Position numbers and translations under genes: made by a program
From: Streptomyces malachitofuscus
Lineage (GTDB): Bacteria; Actinomycetota; Actinomycetes; Streptomycetales; Streptomycetaceae
Reading direction: 5' to 3'
Assembly (NCBI RefSeq): GCF_014650055.1
Contig: NZ_BMUF01000006.1
Location: 310,001-374,000, forward strand
Length of the DNA stretch: 64,000 nucleotides
Notes under the pieces: model-generated
What the model saw: the letters and a program-made list of their open reading frames with translations, nothing else
Databases searched by the model: none
Told to the model about the DNA's origin: nothing
Part shown: in pieces, positions 8,501 to 16,402 of the stretch
How positions within the stretch are numbered: position 1 is the first letter of the stretch
Layout of the letters: each line of letters begins with the position of its first letter

Positions 8501-9391
8501 GACCCGGGTGCGGTTCTCGTGCTTCCCGGACCGCTTGTCGACCGACGCGTCCCACATCACCGGGGCGGGCATGGTGGCCCGTGCGTCGCCGGTCCTCGCG
8601 TCGGTGAAGGTGACCGAGCCGTCTTTGTTGGCCTTGGCCTTGAGGCCCTTGGCCTTCACCGGGAGCGTGTAGGTGTAGCCCGCCGTCTCCGGCCGCTCGC
8701 GTATCTCGACGAACTGCTCGAATCCGGTGCGGGTCGCCTCGACGACGATGTCCGCGCCGGGGACGGCCTCGCGGTAGCGGGCCGTTGTGCCGTCGATCGC
8801 GGGTGCGGACAGTCCGCCCTTCCACTGCAGGGTCACGCTCTCGTCGCCCTCGCCGAGGGTGACGAGGTCGCGCGGGGCGGCGTCCTTCGCGGCCCGCAGC
8901 GACGGAGCCCTCGTGCCGCCCTTGCCGCCCAGGCGCAGGCCATTGGGGTGGTTCTTCGCCCGGACCTCGCCGTCCGCGCCGCGGGCGAGGGTGACGTCGA
9001 CCTTCTGCCACTTCCCGTCGCGCAGGACTCGCTCGGGGCCGGCGGTGAGTTCCGTGGTCAGGGTGCCGTCGGGGTTGGCGACGGTGTACGTCGTCTCGGT
9101 CGTCTCGTCGGTGACGACGACCTTCTTGCCGGTCCTCTCCGCCTCCAGGACCGCCCACGCCTTGGAGCCCTTGGCGTGCCGGGCCGCCCACGCCATGTCG
9201 GAGGCGAGGATCTCCTTCTCGGACGGCTGGTGACTCCGCAGCAGGGCTTCCTCGGCCTGAGGAGCCGCCGTCACGGCCGCACCGCCGGCGACGAGGGCTG
9301 CCTCGGCGATCAGCAGCAGGGCTGCCGCGGTCGCCGTACGGGACACCCGTCTGCGCCGTCTCGACCCGGAGAACTGTGTGTCAGGTGACAC
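5576..9391 (-). CDS. Exported DNRLRE-domain protein with C-terminal NucA/NucB nuclease domain
   Basis: 1271 residues from GTG at 9391, chosen because GAGAGGAAGG stands at ideal distance before it; an in-frame GTG 16 codons upstream has none. The N-terminus is a signal peptide: RRRRR, then a hydrophobic stretch ALLLIAEAALVAGGAAV. Residues about 330-510 form a DNRLRE-type beta domain (TFDTYVQQG, YNFHSGNTDC), about 550-630 are fibronectin-like (YKFRTNAYDGTHYNLNWSPW), and the last 230 residues match the secreted deoxyribonuclease NucA/NucB family: CDEVPFASAYE near residue 1150, several Cys for disulphides, and RVIDGDAFAV near the end. Expected role: cell-surface or secreted DNase, either nutritional or a contact/competition toxin. 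No cell-wall anchor is visible. The nearest gene on the other side is a SUKH protein, a common immunity fold. Confidence 0.8.
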   Translation of the reverse strand: MSPDTQFSGSRRRRRVSRTATAAALLLIAEAALVAGGAAVTAAPQAEEALLRSHQPSEKEILASDMAWAARHAKGSKAWAVLEAERTGKKVVVTDETTETTYTVANPDGTLTTELTAGPERVLRDGKWQKVDVTLARGADGEVRAKNHPNGLRLGGKGGTRAPSLRAAKDAAPRDLVTLGEGDESVTLQWKGGLSAPAIDGTTARYREAVPGADIVVEATRTGFEQFVEIRERPETAGYTYTLPVKAKGLKAKANKDGSVTFTDARTGDARATMPAPVMWDASVDKRSGKHENRTRVGMKVVDRGNGLIDLVITPDAAFLANPETVYPVTVDPSTSALANTFDTYVQQGETVDWSADTELDLGNPGTKNADGTFRTARSFITWNTSAIADALIVDTNLSLYNFHSGNTDCTAQSWTVWDTGAPSTASRWTSQPAWNQQYHSSTETKGNPSCGADGWINADVDALVQTWASAKTSRGHMGLRAATDDVKQWKRVNSANATTNQPKLSVTYNYRPSDGTNRQAGAPFRQYAGVWAVNTTTPTLRDTFTDADGDKVTATFQVYDAATNTPISTPAGEGLIVSGSVDSGKPASVTVPAGQLQDGKTYKFRTNAYDGTHYNLNWSPWTQFVVDTTAPEEPESVTSSTYPENWGGGGAGIEGRFDVTTGDPSPYEVQYRFDPYEDDAEDSGWESVRTTTPTARAAAPAPEASYTATPAADGNHVTQTRTVDRAGNVGPIRDYGFTAGNRDYNRAQKIDIKLPQPDLTSDAAPYLNEPQRIADWKQGSASRTLRKGGETVTITPKDERSLAGTRKAAKALAERSRMRAPSYPDPIVTGTWCQPTLSGEAQKSLITRNEACVFFDLNYEKEYYLHGAKIAEYHASFEIAFQVKTDRHDGTIKTWIEMNPVYNDFPGDERSVLFGDGNPIAHIDSMCFSGACEDATDGRDVQNFDFYGDLSWKGGGDSNPVDSHMATGTATHKWDGSTDGAGPTDAGLSRELPIWFIFNPESEYVPIEGKDDDVDGGDARSPGIDVRCDKVESYGDPGCVLTQYVPEYQMDAARYPAAAAHLWMVQNKSGVKGLGTIAEPMHYRPDADNGRVNSTWTKKKIRARVCGYYGGSRTDGYVPTKGFVPHPKTFLHPEFRPQVPLPNPDKVNCDEVPFASAYETVGLPATAGGLNPAGKAGGGECIQTVAAKADDGSEHLLDDTRYDAPVFTEKCGRSSMSGYVNQGAMNKYGNEFLSRMRVIDGDAFAVDPGRLWFKDCDTGAATLVCEMKKP

Positions 9392-9891
9392 GAAGTGCTG
9401 CCTTCCTCTCGGGAATTCAAACGTGTGTGCTGGGCACACAGTTGCAGGACGCTATGTGCATCGAGCGGATGGCAGTAGTGCATTTCTGGCCCCGGTGGGG
9501 GCTGCGGTTCTCGTCAGGCCGCGACGGCGTTGCAGCTACGGAGGTACGGCCCCTCAAACATCGGATTGGCCACACCTCGGCCTGGCTCCGAGGGGCGTGA
9601 GCGGCAGTCCGCCGGTCGCCGATTCGCGGATATGCCGCGAGGAAACCGTGGGTGTCGGACGAACCGCTCGTAAGGCCTCAGCCCCCTCAAGTCGTCATGC
9701 CGAGAGGTGATTTCTGGCCGGAAGGCGTCTCCAAGTCGGTGCCGGGCGCGTGACCTCGTAGTTGCCAGGGTGAGGGCGGCCGCAGGTATGTGGGCGAGAC
9801 TGGTTGACTTCTTCCGCGCCGCCGACACCGGGCTTCCGGCCGGGCGGCCCGCGCGCCGACACATCGCTGGGGCTCACCGAAGGAAGTGCAC
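9392..9891. other. Intergenic region between divergent genes
   Basis: About 500 bases between the divergent nuclease and kinase-remnant genes. Short open frames on both strands here have no coding bias. The region presumably holds both promoters, but I see no convincing -35/-10 pair or operator. The ribosome-binding sequence AAGGAAG of the kinase remnant lies at its right end. Confidence 0.5.
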
Positions 9892-10721
9892 GTGGAGCAG
9901 TTCGCTGCGGGCAAGGTACTGTGCGGCAGGTACCGGCTGGACCGGGTTCTGGGCAGAGGGGCGATGGGCCACGTCTGGCAAGGGACGGACGAGTATCTGG
10001 AGCGTCCGGTCGCCATCAAGACCGTCGCCGCGGATCTCCTGGCCCTGCCCGACTGGCGCCGTACCGCCCTGGCGCGGTTCGAGCGGGAGGCGAAGACCGC
10101 GGCGCGCCTGGATCACGCCAACGTCACCACCGTGTACGACGCGGCCGTCACCGAGGAGGTCTGCTGCCTGGTGATGCAGCTGGTCGACGGGACGACCCTC
10201 GACAACGTCGTCGACTGTGCCGACGAGGGGTGCCTCTCCGTGCCGGCCACGGTCTCGGTGGCCGTGCAACTGTGCTCGGGGCTCTCCGCGGCCCACGCCG
10301 CCGGCCTCGTCCACCGTGACCTCAAGCCCCAGAACGTCATGATCTGCACCAGTGGTCTGGTGAAGATCCTCGACTTCGGTCTCGTGAAGGTCCTGGCGGA
10401 CACCGACCCGCAGCTCACCATGACCGGTGAGACGCTCGGCAACGTTGCCTAGGCCTCGCCCGAATTCTCGCCGGGGACAGGACGCTGGACGGACGCAGCG
10501 ATCTGTACGCGGTGGGCTGTCTGCTGCACCACATGCTCACTGGCCACCCTCCCTTCCGCGCCCGGAACCCCGCCGAGCTGGCCCGCTGCGAGAGGCGCGG
10601 GTCCGGCTATGCGGAACCGGGCACGTCGGCATGTCACCAGCAGTTACACCGTTACGGCAGGGGCTTGTACATGGGCCGGGGTGCCGTCGTGCGGAGCCGC
10701 GGCCCCCGCGTAGCGGCGTGA
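9892..10721 (+). pseudogene. Ser/Thr protein kinase, broken by a stop and a frameshift
   Basis: The first 187 codons encode the N-lobe and half of the C-lobe of a Hanks-type kinase: GRGAMGHVW glycine loop, VAIKTVA with the ATP-site Lys, HRDLKPQN catalytic loop and DFGLVKV. Where family members read GTVAYASPEQ, the Tyr codon is TAG at 10450-10452, and about ten codons later the frame shifts: LDGRSDLYAVGCLLHHMLTG continues in another frame from 10485. Homology ends near AELARC (about 10590) and the rest is unrelated, so the transmembrane and sensor parts are missing. GTG 9892 is preferred over 9886 from the AAGGAAG spacing. The upstream fragment could still be translated but would lack the activation-segment end and substrate-binding helices, so it should be inactive. 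Confidence 0.85.
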
Positions 10722-10779
10722 AGGAAGACGGCGCAATCGTCCGAGTCGGTGGTCAGCGTACGGTGCTACTTTCCGCCAC

Positions 10780-12306
10780 ATGACTGTTCATGCGCTACGC
10801 CTGCTACGGCAGGACCGCCGCCTGGCCGAACTGGCCGCCTTCCCCTTCGACTTCGACCTCGACCGCGCCGCCCACGGCCATGTGGAGGAGGTCCGCCTCG
10901 CCTCGGGCGGGCCGTTGGAGGTGGTGGCCGGGGACGACACCGGCGGCACGTACTTCGTGTGCGCGGACGGTTCGGTGCTCTACGCCGACTCGGAGGGCGC
11001 TGCCGGGGTCATCGGCTCCAGCGTCGACGAGGCCCTGGAGCTCGTGATCGGCCTGCCCGGCTGGCGTGACTACACAGGTCTGTCGCCGGACGACGGAGAG
11101 GAGGAGATCCTGGCGTGCGTCGCGGAGACCGAGGAGGGGATCCGTGAGTACTACGGCATCGACGAGGAGCGGGCCGAGCTCCGTGCGGCGCTGGGCTTCC
11201 CGGAACGCTCCCCGGTCGAGCTGGTGGGCAGACTGCGTGCCGCGTTGCTGCGCACCGAGCCGCACTTCGTCCTGCTCGACGCGGACGAGGGGTGCGCGTA
11301 CGACCGGCTGGGCCCCGACGGTCCCCCGCTGTGGGAGACAGTGCTCGCGGCGGGCCGCGCCGATCTCGCCCGCCTGCGGGAGGGCGACCGCACGGCATGG
11401 CGTGAAGTAGCCGAGGACCCGGTCCGGCGCCGGATCACCCTGCGGGCCGCGCAGTTCGACCGTGCCGAGGGCGACCTGGAGGTGCTGCGGCACCTGCTGC
11501 GGCACGAGACACGGTCCTCGATGACGGACGAGTTGCGGCTCGCGGCCGTGCTGGTGGGCCTGCACGGGGACACGGGAGATCTGCCGCTGCTGCTCGAGGT
11601 CCGGGAAACGGACTACGACACGGCGTGCGGCCTGGGCGGCATGCCGGAACCGGGGGCGAGCGCGGACGAGTTGCGGCAGTGGGCGCGGGAGCTCGACGAG
11701 TCGATGTTCGGGACGGACCCGTCGGACGAGCCGGTCTCCACCTGGACCGACCTGGCGCGGGACCAGGGGATGACGGAGCTCGCGCGGGTGACGTTGATCC
11801 GCGATCTCGACGGCATCGTCATGGACCAGAGCAGACTCCGCCGCCCCGGGGCGCCCCGCACCCTGGCCACGGCTCCGCTGAGCGGGCTCGCCCGGGACTT
11901 CGAGAAACTCGGTGACCTGCCCCAGGCGCTGCGCGCCCAGCGCCTGTACGCCGCTCTCCAGGAGACGGCATGGGACCGGGCCTCGGCCCGGCACACCCTC
12001 GCCCGCCTGGAACGGGAGGCGGGCCGGCTGCCGCAGGCGGTGAACAGCCTGGCCGCGGTGCGCGAGGCCCTGGCCACCCCGGGCGACGACTCGCTGCGCC
12101 ACTGGCAGCGGGTCAACCTCGGCCGCTTCATCGCCGAGGAGCACTACCGGCTCACCCTCGCCCTGGCCGACGCGGGCTGCCCCGAGGAGGCCCGTGCCCT
12201 CCTCACCGCCGCCGACGCCGTACTCGGCGAGCTCTCGGACAACGCAGCCAAGGGCGTCGGCGAGCTCGCCGAACGGACCGCCGCACGAGTGCGGGAGGCC
12301 GACTGA
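10780..12306 (+). CDS. Hypothetical protein with N-terminal SUKH-like and C-terminal TPR-like region
   Basis: 508 residues, ATG start. The first 100 residues (FDFDLDRAAHGHVEEV, GGTYFVCADGSVLYADSEG, SVDEALELVIGLPGW) have the layout of SUKH/SMI1-like domains that end in a short helix after a strand-turn-strand. The rest is helical; residues about 370-500 (LSGLARDFEKLGDLPQALRA, ARHTLARLEREAGRLPQAV) resemble tetratricopeptide repeats. No signal peptide or membrane helix. It stands alone between two decayed genes. I do not recognise a specific family; a protein-binding or immunity-type role is only a guess from the N-terminal resemblance. Confidence 0.65.
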   Translation: MTVHALRLLRQDRRLAELAAFPFDFDLDRAAHGHVEEVRLASGGPLEVVAGDDTGGTYFVCADGSVLYADSEGAAGVIGSSVDEALELVIGLPGWRDYTGLSPDDGEEEILACVAETEEGIREYYGIDEERAELRAALGFPERSPVELVGRLRAALLRTEPHFVLLDADEGCAYDRLGPDGPPLWETVLAAGRADLARLREGDRTAWREVAEDPVRRRITLRAAQFDRAEGDLEVLRHLLRHETRSSMTDELRLAAVLVGLHGDTGDLPLLLEVRETDYDTACGLGGMPEPGASADELRQWARELDESMFGTDPSDEPVSTWTDLARDQGMTELARVTLIRDLDGIVMDQSRLRRPGAPRTLATAPLSGLARDFEKLGDLPQALRAQRLYAALQETAWDRASARHTLARLEREAGRLPQAVNSLAAVREALATPGDDSLRHWQRVNLGRFIAEEHYRLTLALADAGCPEEARALLTAADAVLGELSDNAAKGVGELAERTAARVREAD

Positions 12307-12548
12307 GGACGCGTGCAGGCCCCCGCGTCAGGTGAGCCGTGCAGGCTCGTCCCACCTGTGACCAACGGATACCGGGCCGCCCCCCTGACGGGGACCATCG
12401 GCAGCAACGGGAACGACGGGGCCGAGTGGCACGAAAGCTACAGTGTGAACCGTTCCGGGTTCGGTAGAGATGCTCACTCCGGTCGACTTTCGGCCCACAG
12501 GGGCGTCAATAGACATGCAGAGATGCAGATGGAACAGAAGGAGACGGG

Positions 12549-12983
12549 GTGTCCTTCGAGCAGGAATGGGCGCAGCTGAAAGCCGATGCGTCGGCGCGGC
12601 AGGCTGACGGCAGCATGCGGCTCAACCAGCTGCCGGCGGACTTTGGCGGAGGCGCGCCGGATCTGGTGGCGAAGGCTGACTCCATCAACGGGAACGCCAA
12701 CCTGCTGGTGGAGATCGCCGGGCTGCTGCACGAAGGCCGCCCGGACGCCGAGCTGACCACCCTGGCGCGGAATCCCAGGGCGCACGAGGACGTGGCACGT
12801 CAGGTGGAGCGCTTCGCCGAGTTCGCGGGTGACCAGTTCCTGGACACCATGGCCTTGTTCGCAGCGCTGTCGACCCGTCTGCGGATGGCCGGCGGGGACT
12901 TCGCGGAGATCGAGGACGCGACCGCCCGCCGGTTCCTGGAGGCCGTGCTCGACGGCCGTTACGTCTCGCCGGGAACGCGATGA
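12549..12983 (+). CDS. Small helical protein upstream of a broken secreted-effector gene
   Basis: 144 residues, GTG start with AAGGAG (12538-12543) five bases before it. The sequence begins SFEQEWAQLKADASAR and is almost wholly helical with no membrane segment. Proteins of this kind often precede WXG100/LXG-like secreted effectors in Streptomyces, acting as partner or chaperone for type VII-like export; here the stop overlaps the start of such a gene by four bases (ATGA). The classical WXG turn is not evident, so assignment to the ESX family is inference from context. The partner is a pseudogene, so this protein may now be without a function. Confidence 0.55.
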   Translation: MSFEQEWAQLKADASARQADGSMRLNQLPADFGGGAPDLVAKADSINGNANLLVEIAGLLHEGRPDAELTTLARNPRAHEDVARQVERFAEFAGDQFLDTMALFAALSTRLRMAGGDFAEIEDATARRFLEAVLDGRYVSPGTR

Positions 12984-14370
12984 GCGACGGACTCAGCTAC
13001 CGCAAGGACGTCGAGTTCTTGGAGAACTGCAACCCGCCACTGGTGGAGCGCAACGCGGACGAATTCGGCCGCCTCCAAGCGCTCCTGACGGCTGTCGCTC
13101 CCGCGGCGGAGCGGGCGGAGAAGCACACCGAGTGGCGCAGCAAAGGCAGCGTGCACTACACAGCCAGACTCGTGGAGGGCCGCCGCCTGGTGGACGAGCT
13201 CGCCGAAGCCTACGGGCACGCCGCGGGCGGGCTGCGTCGCTACGCGGAGGCGCTGACGGTGGCGAAGGCGTACTACTCCAATGGTCTGGTCAACGAGCAG
13301 GCGCTCGCGAACCTGATCCACACCAAGGGCACCGCGATCACCCGCACGGCTCAGGAGGCCGAGCCGATGCGGCAGTGGGAGGACATGCGCGCCACCACCG
13401 GCGTCCTGGACTTCTTCGCGGAGCTGACCATGGACGTCGACGACATCCGGGACGAGGCCAACCGGCTGCACGATACGGCGGGCGGCGACTTCGACCTGGC
13501 ACGGACCACCGAGGCGGAGGCCCGCGCCCTCTGTGTCCACGAGCTCAAGCAGGCGTACGACCTGCTGCCGGACTTCCAGGTATTCCTCACCGAGCGGGTG
13601 GACGTCGCCGCTGCCATGCCCGACCTCCGGCGCGAGGCGGCCGAGGCGAGCAGTAACCCGGTGACCCGGTTGCCGGGCAGCGGTCCCAGGCAGGACTACT
13701 ACCCGACGGCCGGGGACGAGCCGGTCTCCCCGACGCTCCAAGGCATCCGGATACAACTCGCTTCCTTGCCGGGCGCAACGGACAGCTACTGGATTCCGCC
13801 CCTCCAGTGACCAGGAGAAGACCGAATGGATCCGGGCCGACAAGGACATCATCAAGGCCGCCGCGCAGAACTCCGGGCTGCCGCCGTCGATGGTGGCGGG
13901 TATCGCCTGGAAGGAGATCGCCGGCCAGCCCGGCCCACTCGACGACATCACCGACACCCTCCGGGAATAAGCCGACTCCCCGCTGAGCCCCATCGCGCCG
14001 GAGAACCTGCCGTCACGACTGGGCGGTGACCCCGACGAGACGTCGTTCGGGCCGATCGCCATCCAGGTACGGCGTGGCGCCGAGGTGCTCGGCTACGACC
14101 CGGAGAACCTCACCGGTCAACAGCGAACCATCGTGGAGGAGTCGCTCCAGGAGCCGGGGCAGAACATCTTCATCGCCGCCGAGTACCTGGCTCAGCTCAA
14201 AGCGGAGAGCGACTTCGCCGACGTACCCCCGGAGGAAATGACCGTGGAGCAGCAACAGGAGCTCGCCGCGCGGTACAACGGGGGACCGTACTGGGGAGAA
14301 CGACCAGGCTCAGCGTTATGGCCGGGGCTTCGCCCATCACCTGGACCAGGCAAGGAACGCGATCCGCTGA
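12980..14370 (+). pseudogene. Secreted muramidase-type effector, two frameshifts and one stop
   Basis: The intact 5' part (12980-13810, 276 residues) is a long alpha-helical domain of the type found at the N-terminus of type VII-like effectors. The frame then breaks in a run of C at about 13798-13802; the next frame continues smoothly as DQEKTEWIRADKDIIKAAA, LPPSMVAGIAWKEIAG, a lytic-transglycosylase/muramidase-like helix set with a candidate catalytic Glu in WKEI. A TAA at 13968-13970 interrupts this frame, which resumes as FGPIAIQVRRGAEVLGYDPE up to AARYNGGPYW. A second slip in a G run near 14294 returns the true ending ENDQAQRYGRGFAHHLDQAR and the stop at 14368-14370. One product of about 460 residues is implied. 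Two lesions are in homopolymers and might be sequencing errors, but the TAA cannot be explained that way. Confidence 0.8.
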
Positions 14371-14750
14371 TGCAGTCCTCGAAGCCCTCGCACACCGGAG
14401 ACAGGCAGAAGATCGGTCACTCCCGTCACCCGATGGACGACCGCCCGCACCACCCCGACGACGACCGCCGCCTGCTCCGCGTGATCCTCGCCGTGCCGGT
14501 GGTGCTGTTGACCCTGGCGGCGGCGTTCTTCCTCTGGCTGGCGATCAACACCCGTCCGGACGGCGACTGGGACCAGGCCGCGTACGGCGGGATCGAGCTG
14601 GCCAGTGCCTTGGCCGTCGTCTCGGCAGGCGCGGTGGGAGCCCTGTGGCTGGCACCCTCGGTGCGGCGGGTGATGCGGTGGCCGTGGGCGGTACCGGCTG
14701 TGGTGCTGGGAGTGGCGGCGGTGGCGCGGTGGGTGTCCAGCGGGGCGTGA
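14370..14750 (+). CDS. Small membrane protein
   Basis: 126 residues from ATG 14370, which overlaps the stop of the broken muramidase gene (TGATG); a second ATG at 14433 is an alternative start. After a His/Asp-rich polar N-terminus there are three hydrophobic stretches: VILAVPVVLLTLAAAFFLWLA, a central IELASALAVVSAGAVGALWL and a final AVPAVVLGVAAVARW. Length and layout resemble small Streptomyces membrane proteins found next to exported effectors, but I recognise no family. Coupling suggests it was co-expressed with the muramidase, perhaps as a membrane immunity or accessory protein; this is inference. Confidence 0.6.
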   Translation: MQSSKPSHTGDRQKIGHSRHPMDDRPHHPDDDRRLLRVILAVPVVLLTLAAAFFLWLAINTRPDGDWDQAAYGGIELASALAVVSAGAVGALWLAPSVRRVMRWPWAVPAVVLGVAAVARWVSSGA

Positions 14751-14946
14751 ATGCCCACTGCTCCGCGAAATCGACCTCCTGGTCGCTCTGTCCCCCTCGC
14801 ACCCAGCCCGTGGCCGGCGCCGCCCGCACCACGACGACGAGGTGTGCCGCTCCTGGAAGGCACACCCGACCGATCCACCGAGGAGCTCGAAGTGGCGTCG
14901 TTCCCGGCCCCTACCACCCGTCACGTCTTCCAGGACGGAGCACGCC

Positions 14947-15118
14947 ATGACCTTCCACCAGCCTCCGCACGCCGCGGGCCCCATCGGCCTCGGCGCCCCA
15001 ACCGGCCCTGGGCGGTCCCCCGAGCCGCAGACGATGGCTGAAGTAGGGAGGCGTCGCGCTGGTCTCCCTGCTGATGGGCGTCGGCACCGTGGGCTCGGAG
15101 GACTCGTTCGGCTGCTGA
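14947..15118 (+). pseudogene. Remnant of a small secreted or membrane protein gene
   Basis: An ATG at 14947 begins MTFHQPPHAAGPIGLGAP, typical of the Pro/Gln-rich cytoplasmic start of small Streptomyces membrane proteins. Near 15035 the sense changes frame: the neighbouring frame reads WLK, then TAG, then GGVALVSLLMGVGTVGSE and a stop at 15116-15118, a plausible membrane helix. Thus one frameshift and one stop separate the two halves. Short and degenerate; low certainty. The 196 bases before it (14751-14946) hold no recognisable gene. Confidence 0.4.
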
Positions 15119-15142
15119 CCCGTGAGCCCGGGCCGAGCGGGG

Positions 15143-15180
15143 CGCACCGCAGGGCACTTGTGGCGAACCCCTGCGGTGCG
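15143..15180 (+). terminator. Terminator-like hairpin
   Basis: Perfect 12-bp inverted repeat CGCACCGCAGGG (15143-15154) with its complement at 15169-15180, 14-base loop. It lies just after the decayed small gene and may end transcription of the 12.5-15.1 kb unit. There is no strong T run. Confidence 0.55.
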
Positions 15181-15184
15181 GGTC

Positions 15185-15306
15185 CTACTGATAGTGGATA
15201 CGGCGCGGCACGGCCAGGTGCTGGCCGAACTCACTCAGATAGTCGTCGAAGAGTCCGCGCAGCGTGTGACGTCCGTGGGCTCGGCCCCGTTTGCTCGGTC
15301 TGCCAT
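15185..15306 (-). pseudogene. Possible short gene remnant
   Basis: On the minus strand a frame ending in TAG at 15185-15187 reads GRAHGRHTLRGLFDDYLSEF followed by GQHLAVPRRIHYQ, which looks protein-like, but no start codon exists in that frame before it merges into the end of the gene at 15321. An ATG at 15304-15306 lies in another frame, so a frameshift would be needed. I recognise no family. Confidence 0.2.
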
Positions 15307-15320
15307 GGCAGCTTTTGTGC

Positions 15321-15542
15321 TCAGTCCCCCCGCACCGCCGTGTACCGGACCGGCCAGTCCTGCACCTTCACCAGAAGGCCCTCGCTCGCGAGGTCCCGGA
15401 GGATCTGGCGGGTGCGCTTGTCCTGCGGGTCGTGGCCCGCGTCGCGCAGCGTACGCAGAGCACGTTCGGTGTCCCAGTGGCCGCCGTACGTGCGCACGGC
15501 CTTCTCGAGATCAGCGCGCTGGCTGCCGGGCTGCTCGGTCAA
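15321..15542 (-). CDS. Small hypothetical protein, winged-helix-like
   Basis: 73 residues, TTG start that overlaps the TGA of the upstream gene (TTGA), so it depends on translational coupling. The sequence (WDTERALRTLRDAGHDPQDK, RTRQILRDLASEGLLVKVQD) has the helix-helix-strand order of a small winged-helix domain ending in a hairpin, which would suggest DNA or protein binding, but no recognition motif is clear. It always pairs here with the zinc-finger-like protein upstream. Function unknown. Confidence 0.55.
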   Translation of the reverse strand: MTEQPGSQRADLEKAVRTYGGHWDTERALRTLRDAGHDPQDKRTRQILRDLASEGLLVKVQDWPVRYTAVRGD

Positions 15543-15874
15543 CGGTCCGCCCCTTGCGCCTGGTCACCGATCACGGCGCCGTGCGCCTTCTTCGTGTGGT
15601 TGGCGACGCTCGCCGGAGCGCCGACGTAGTCACACGCGGTGCATGTGAGCCACACTCCCTCGGACACGGCACGCGCGCTCACCGAGTGGCCCGGGCCGTA
15701 TCCGTGTCCGCGGAGCAACTGGGCGACGGAGGAGCCGTACTCGACCGCGAGCAGTGCCGCCTCCGCCACCTTGTCGTGACCGGGGGCGAAGAACGATCCG
15801 GTGCCGACCTTCCTTGCGTAGCCGCACCAGCAGGTGCCGGTCGGAGTGAGGCTGGGAAGGGTCTTCTGCGTCAT
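15539..15874 (-). CDS. Small protein with zinc-binding CxxC/H-H motif
   Basis: 111 residues from ATG 15874; earlier in-frame starts lie in sequence without coding bias. Two Cys-rich sites are visible: CWCGYARKVG near residue 16 and LTCTACDYVGAPASVANHTK, i.e. C-x2-C with a following H-x4-H, a C2H2-type finger near residue 85. In between is HDKVAEAALLAVEYGSSVAQ, a helix. Likely a small zinc-binding, possibly nucleic-acid-binding protein. Coupled to the downstream 73-residue protein. I cannot assign a family. Confidence 0.6.
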   Translation of the reverse strand: MTQKTLPSLTPTGTCWCGYARKVGTGSFFAPGHDKVAEAALLAVEYGSSVAQLLRGHGYGPGHSVSARAVSEGVWLTCTACDYVGAPASVANHTKKAHGAVIGDQAQGADR

Positions 15875-15943
15875 GCCGTCACGGTAGATCAACGAACGTG
15901 GAGGCACGCGGGCTTTGCCCGGTTCGGTGACCGCACTCGTAGC

Positions 15944-16393
15944 ATGCCGACCGTGGCAGACATCTACGAACTCCAGCTGGCGCTCGACCTTCCGGACTCG
16001 CTCCCGCCTGAGGACCTCGCCCTGCTGCGATGGCACCTGGGTCAGGACGGTGGCCGGGAGGACGGCGGTTTTGAGTACCCCCTGTGGGAGGCCCGGGGTG
16101 CGGCGCTGCGGATCGGGGGCTCACTGGTAGGTGAGTTGAACTCCAGTGGTGCGGGATGGGCGCTGACCGTGCGGCAGGAGACGCACCCCGACGACTTCGA
16201 CGATCTGCGGAGGATCGTGGTGTGGCTCGGCGCCCGTACGACGACCGTGGGCACGGTCGGGTACCTCCGCTTCTACGAAGCGCATCACCCCCACGTGCTG
16301 ATCGCGGAGAGCGGAGCCGTACGCCGAGAGGTCCTGCGTGTCGACAAGGGCGTGGGGGCGGCGGACCAGGTGATCCCCGACTTCTGCGCCTGA
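15944..16393 (+). CDS. Hypothetical protein
   Basis: 149 residues from ATG 15944; the frame is open much further upstream, but that part overlaps two minus-strand genes and has no coding bias. The sequence ADIYELQLALDLPDSLPPED and LALLRWHLGQDGG opens a small soluble alpha/beta protein with no signal peptide, followed by strands RIGGSLVGELNSSGAGWALT and a late FYEAHHPHVLIAE. No family recognised. It is divergent from the zinc-finger-like gene and convergent with the large membrane protein, separated from the latter by a strong hairpin. Confidence 0.6.
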   Translation: MPTVADIYELQLALDLPDSLPPEDLALLRWHLGQDGGREDGGFEYPLWEARGAALRIGGSLVGELNSSGAGWALTVRQETHPDDFDDLRRIVVWLGARTTTVGTVGYLRFYEAHHPHVLIAESGAVRREVLRVDKGVGAADQVIPDFCA

Positions 16394-16402
16394 ACGGCGG
16401 TC

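Noticed and set aside
5525..9388. Open frame of 1287 codons on the plus strand opposite the nuclease gene
   Set aside because: Mirror of the real gene caused by high GC: composition is Val/Gly/Arg/Leu-rich with no fold motifs, no ribosome-binding site, and the minus strand has a signal peptide and known domains.
9514..9864. Minus-strand frame in the gap before the kinase remnant
   Set aside because: No coding bias, no ribosome-binding site, composition typical of random GC-rich sequence.
15122..15943. Upstream extension of the gene at 15944
   Set aside because: The extension overlaps two small minus-strand genes with better coding features; ATG 15944 starts the protein-like part.
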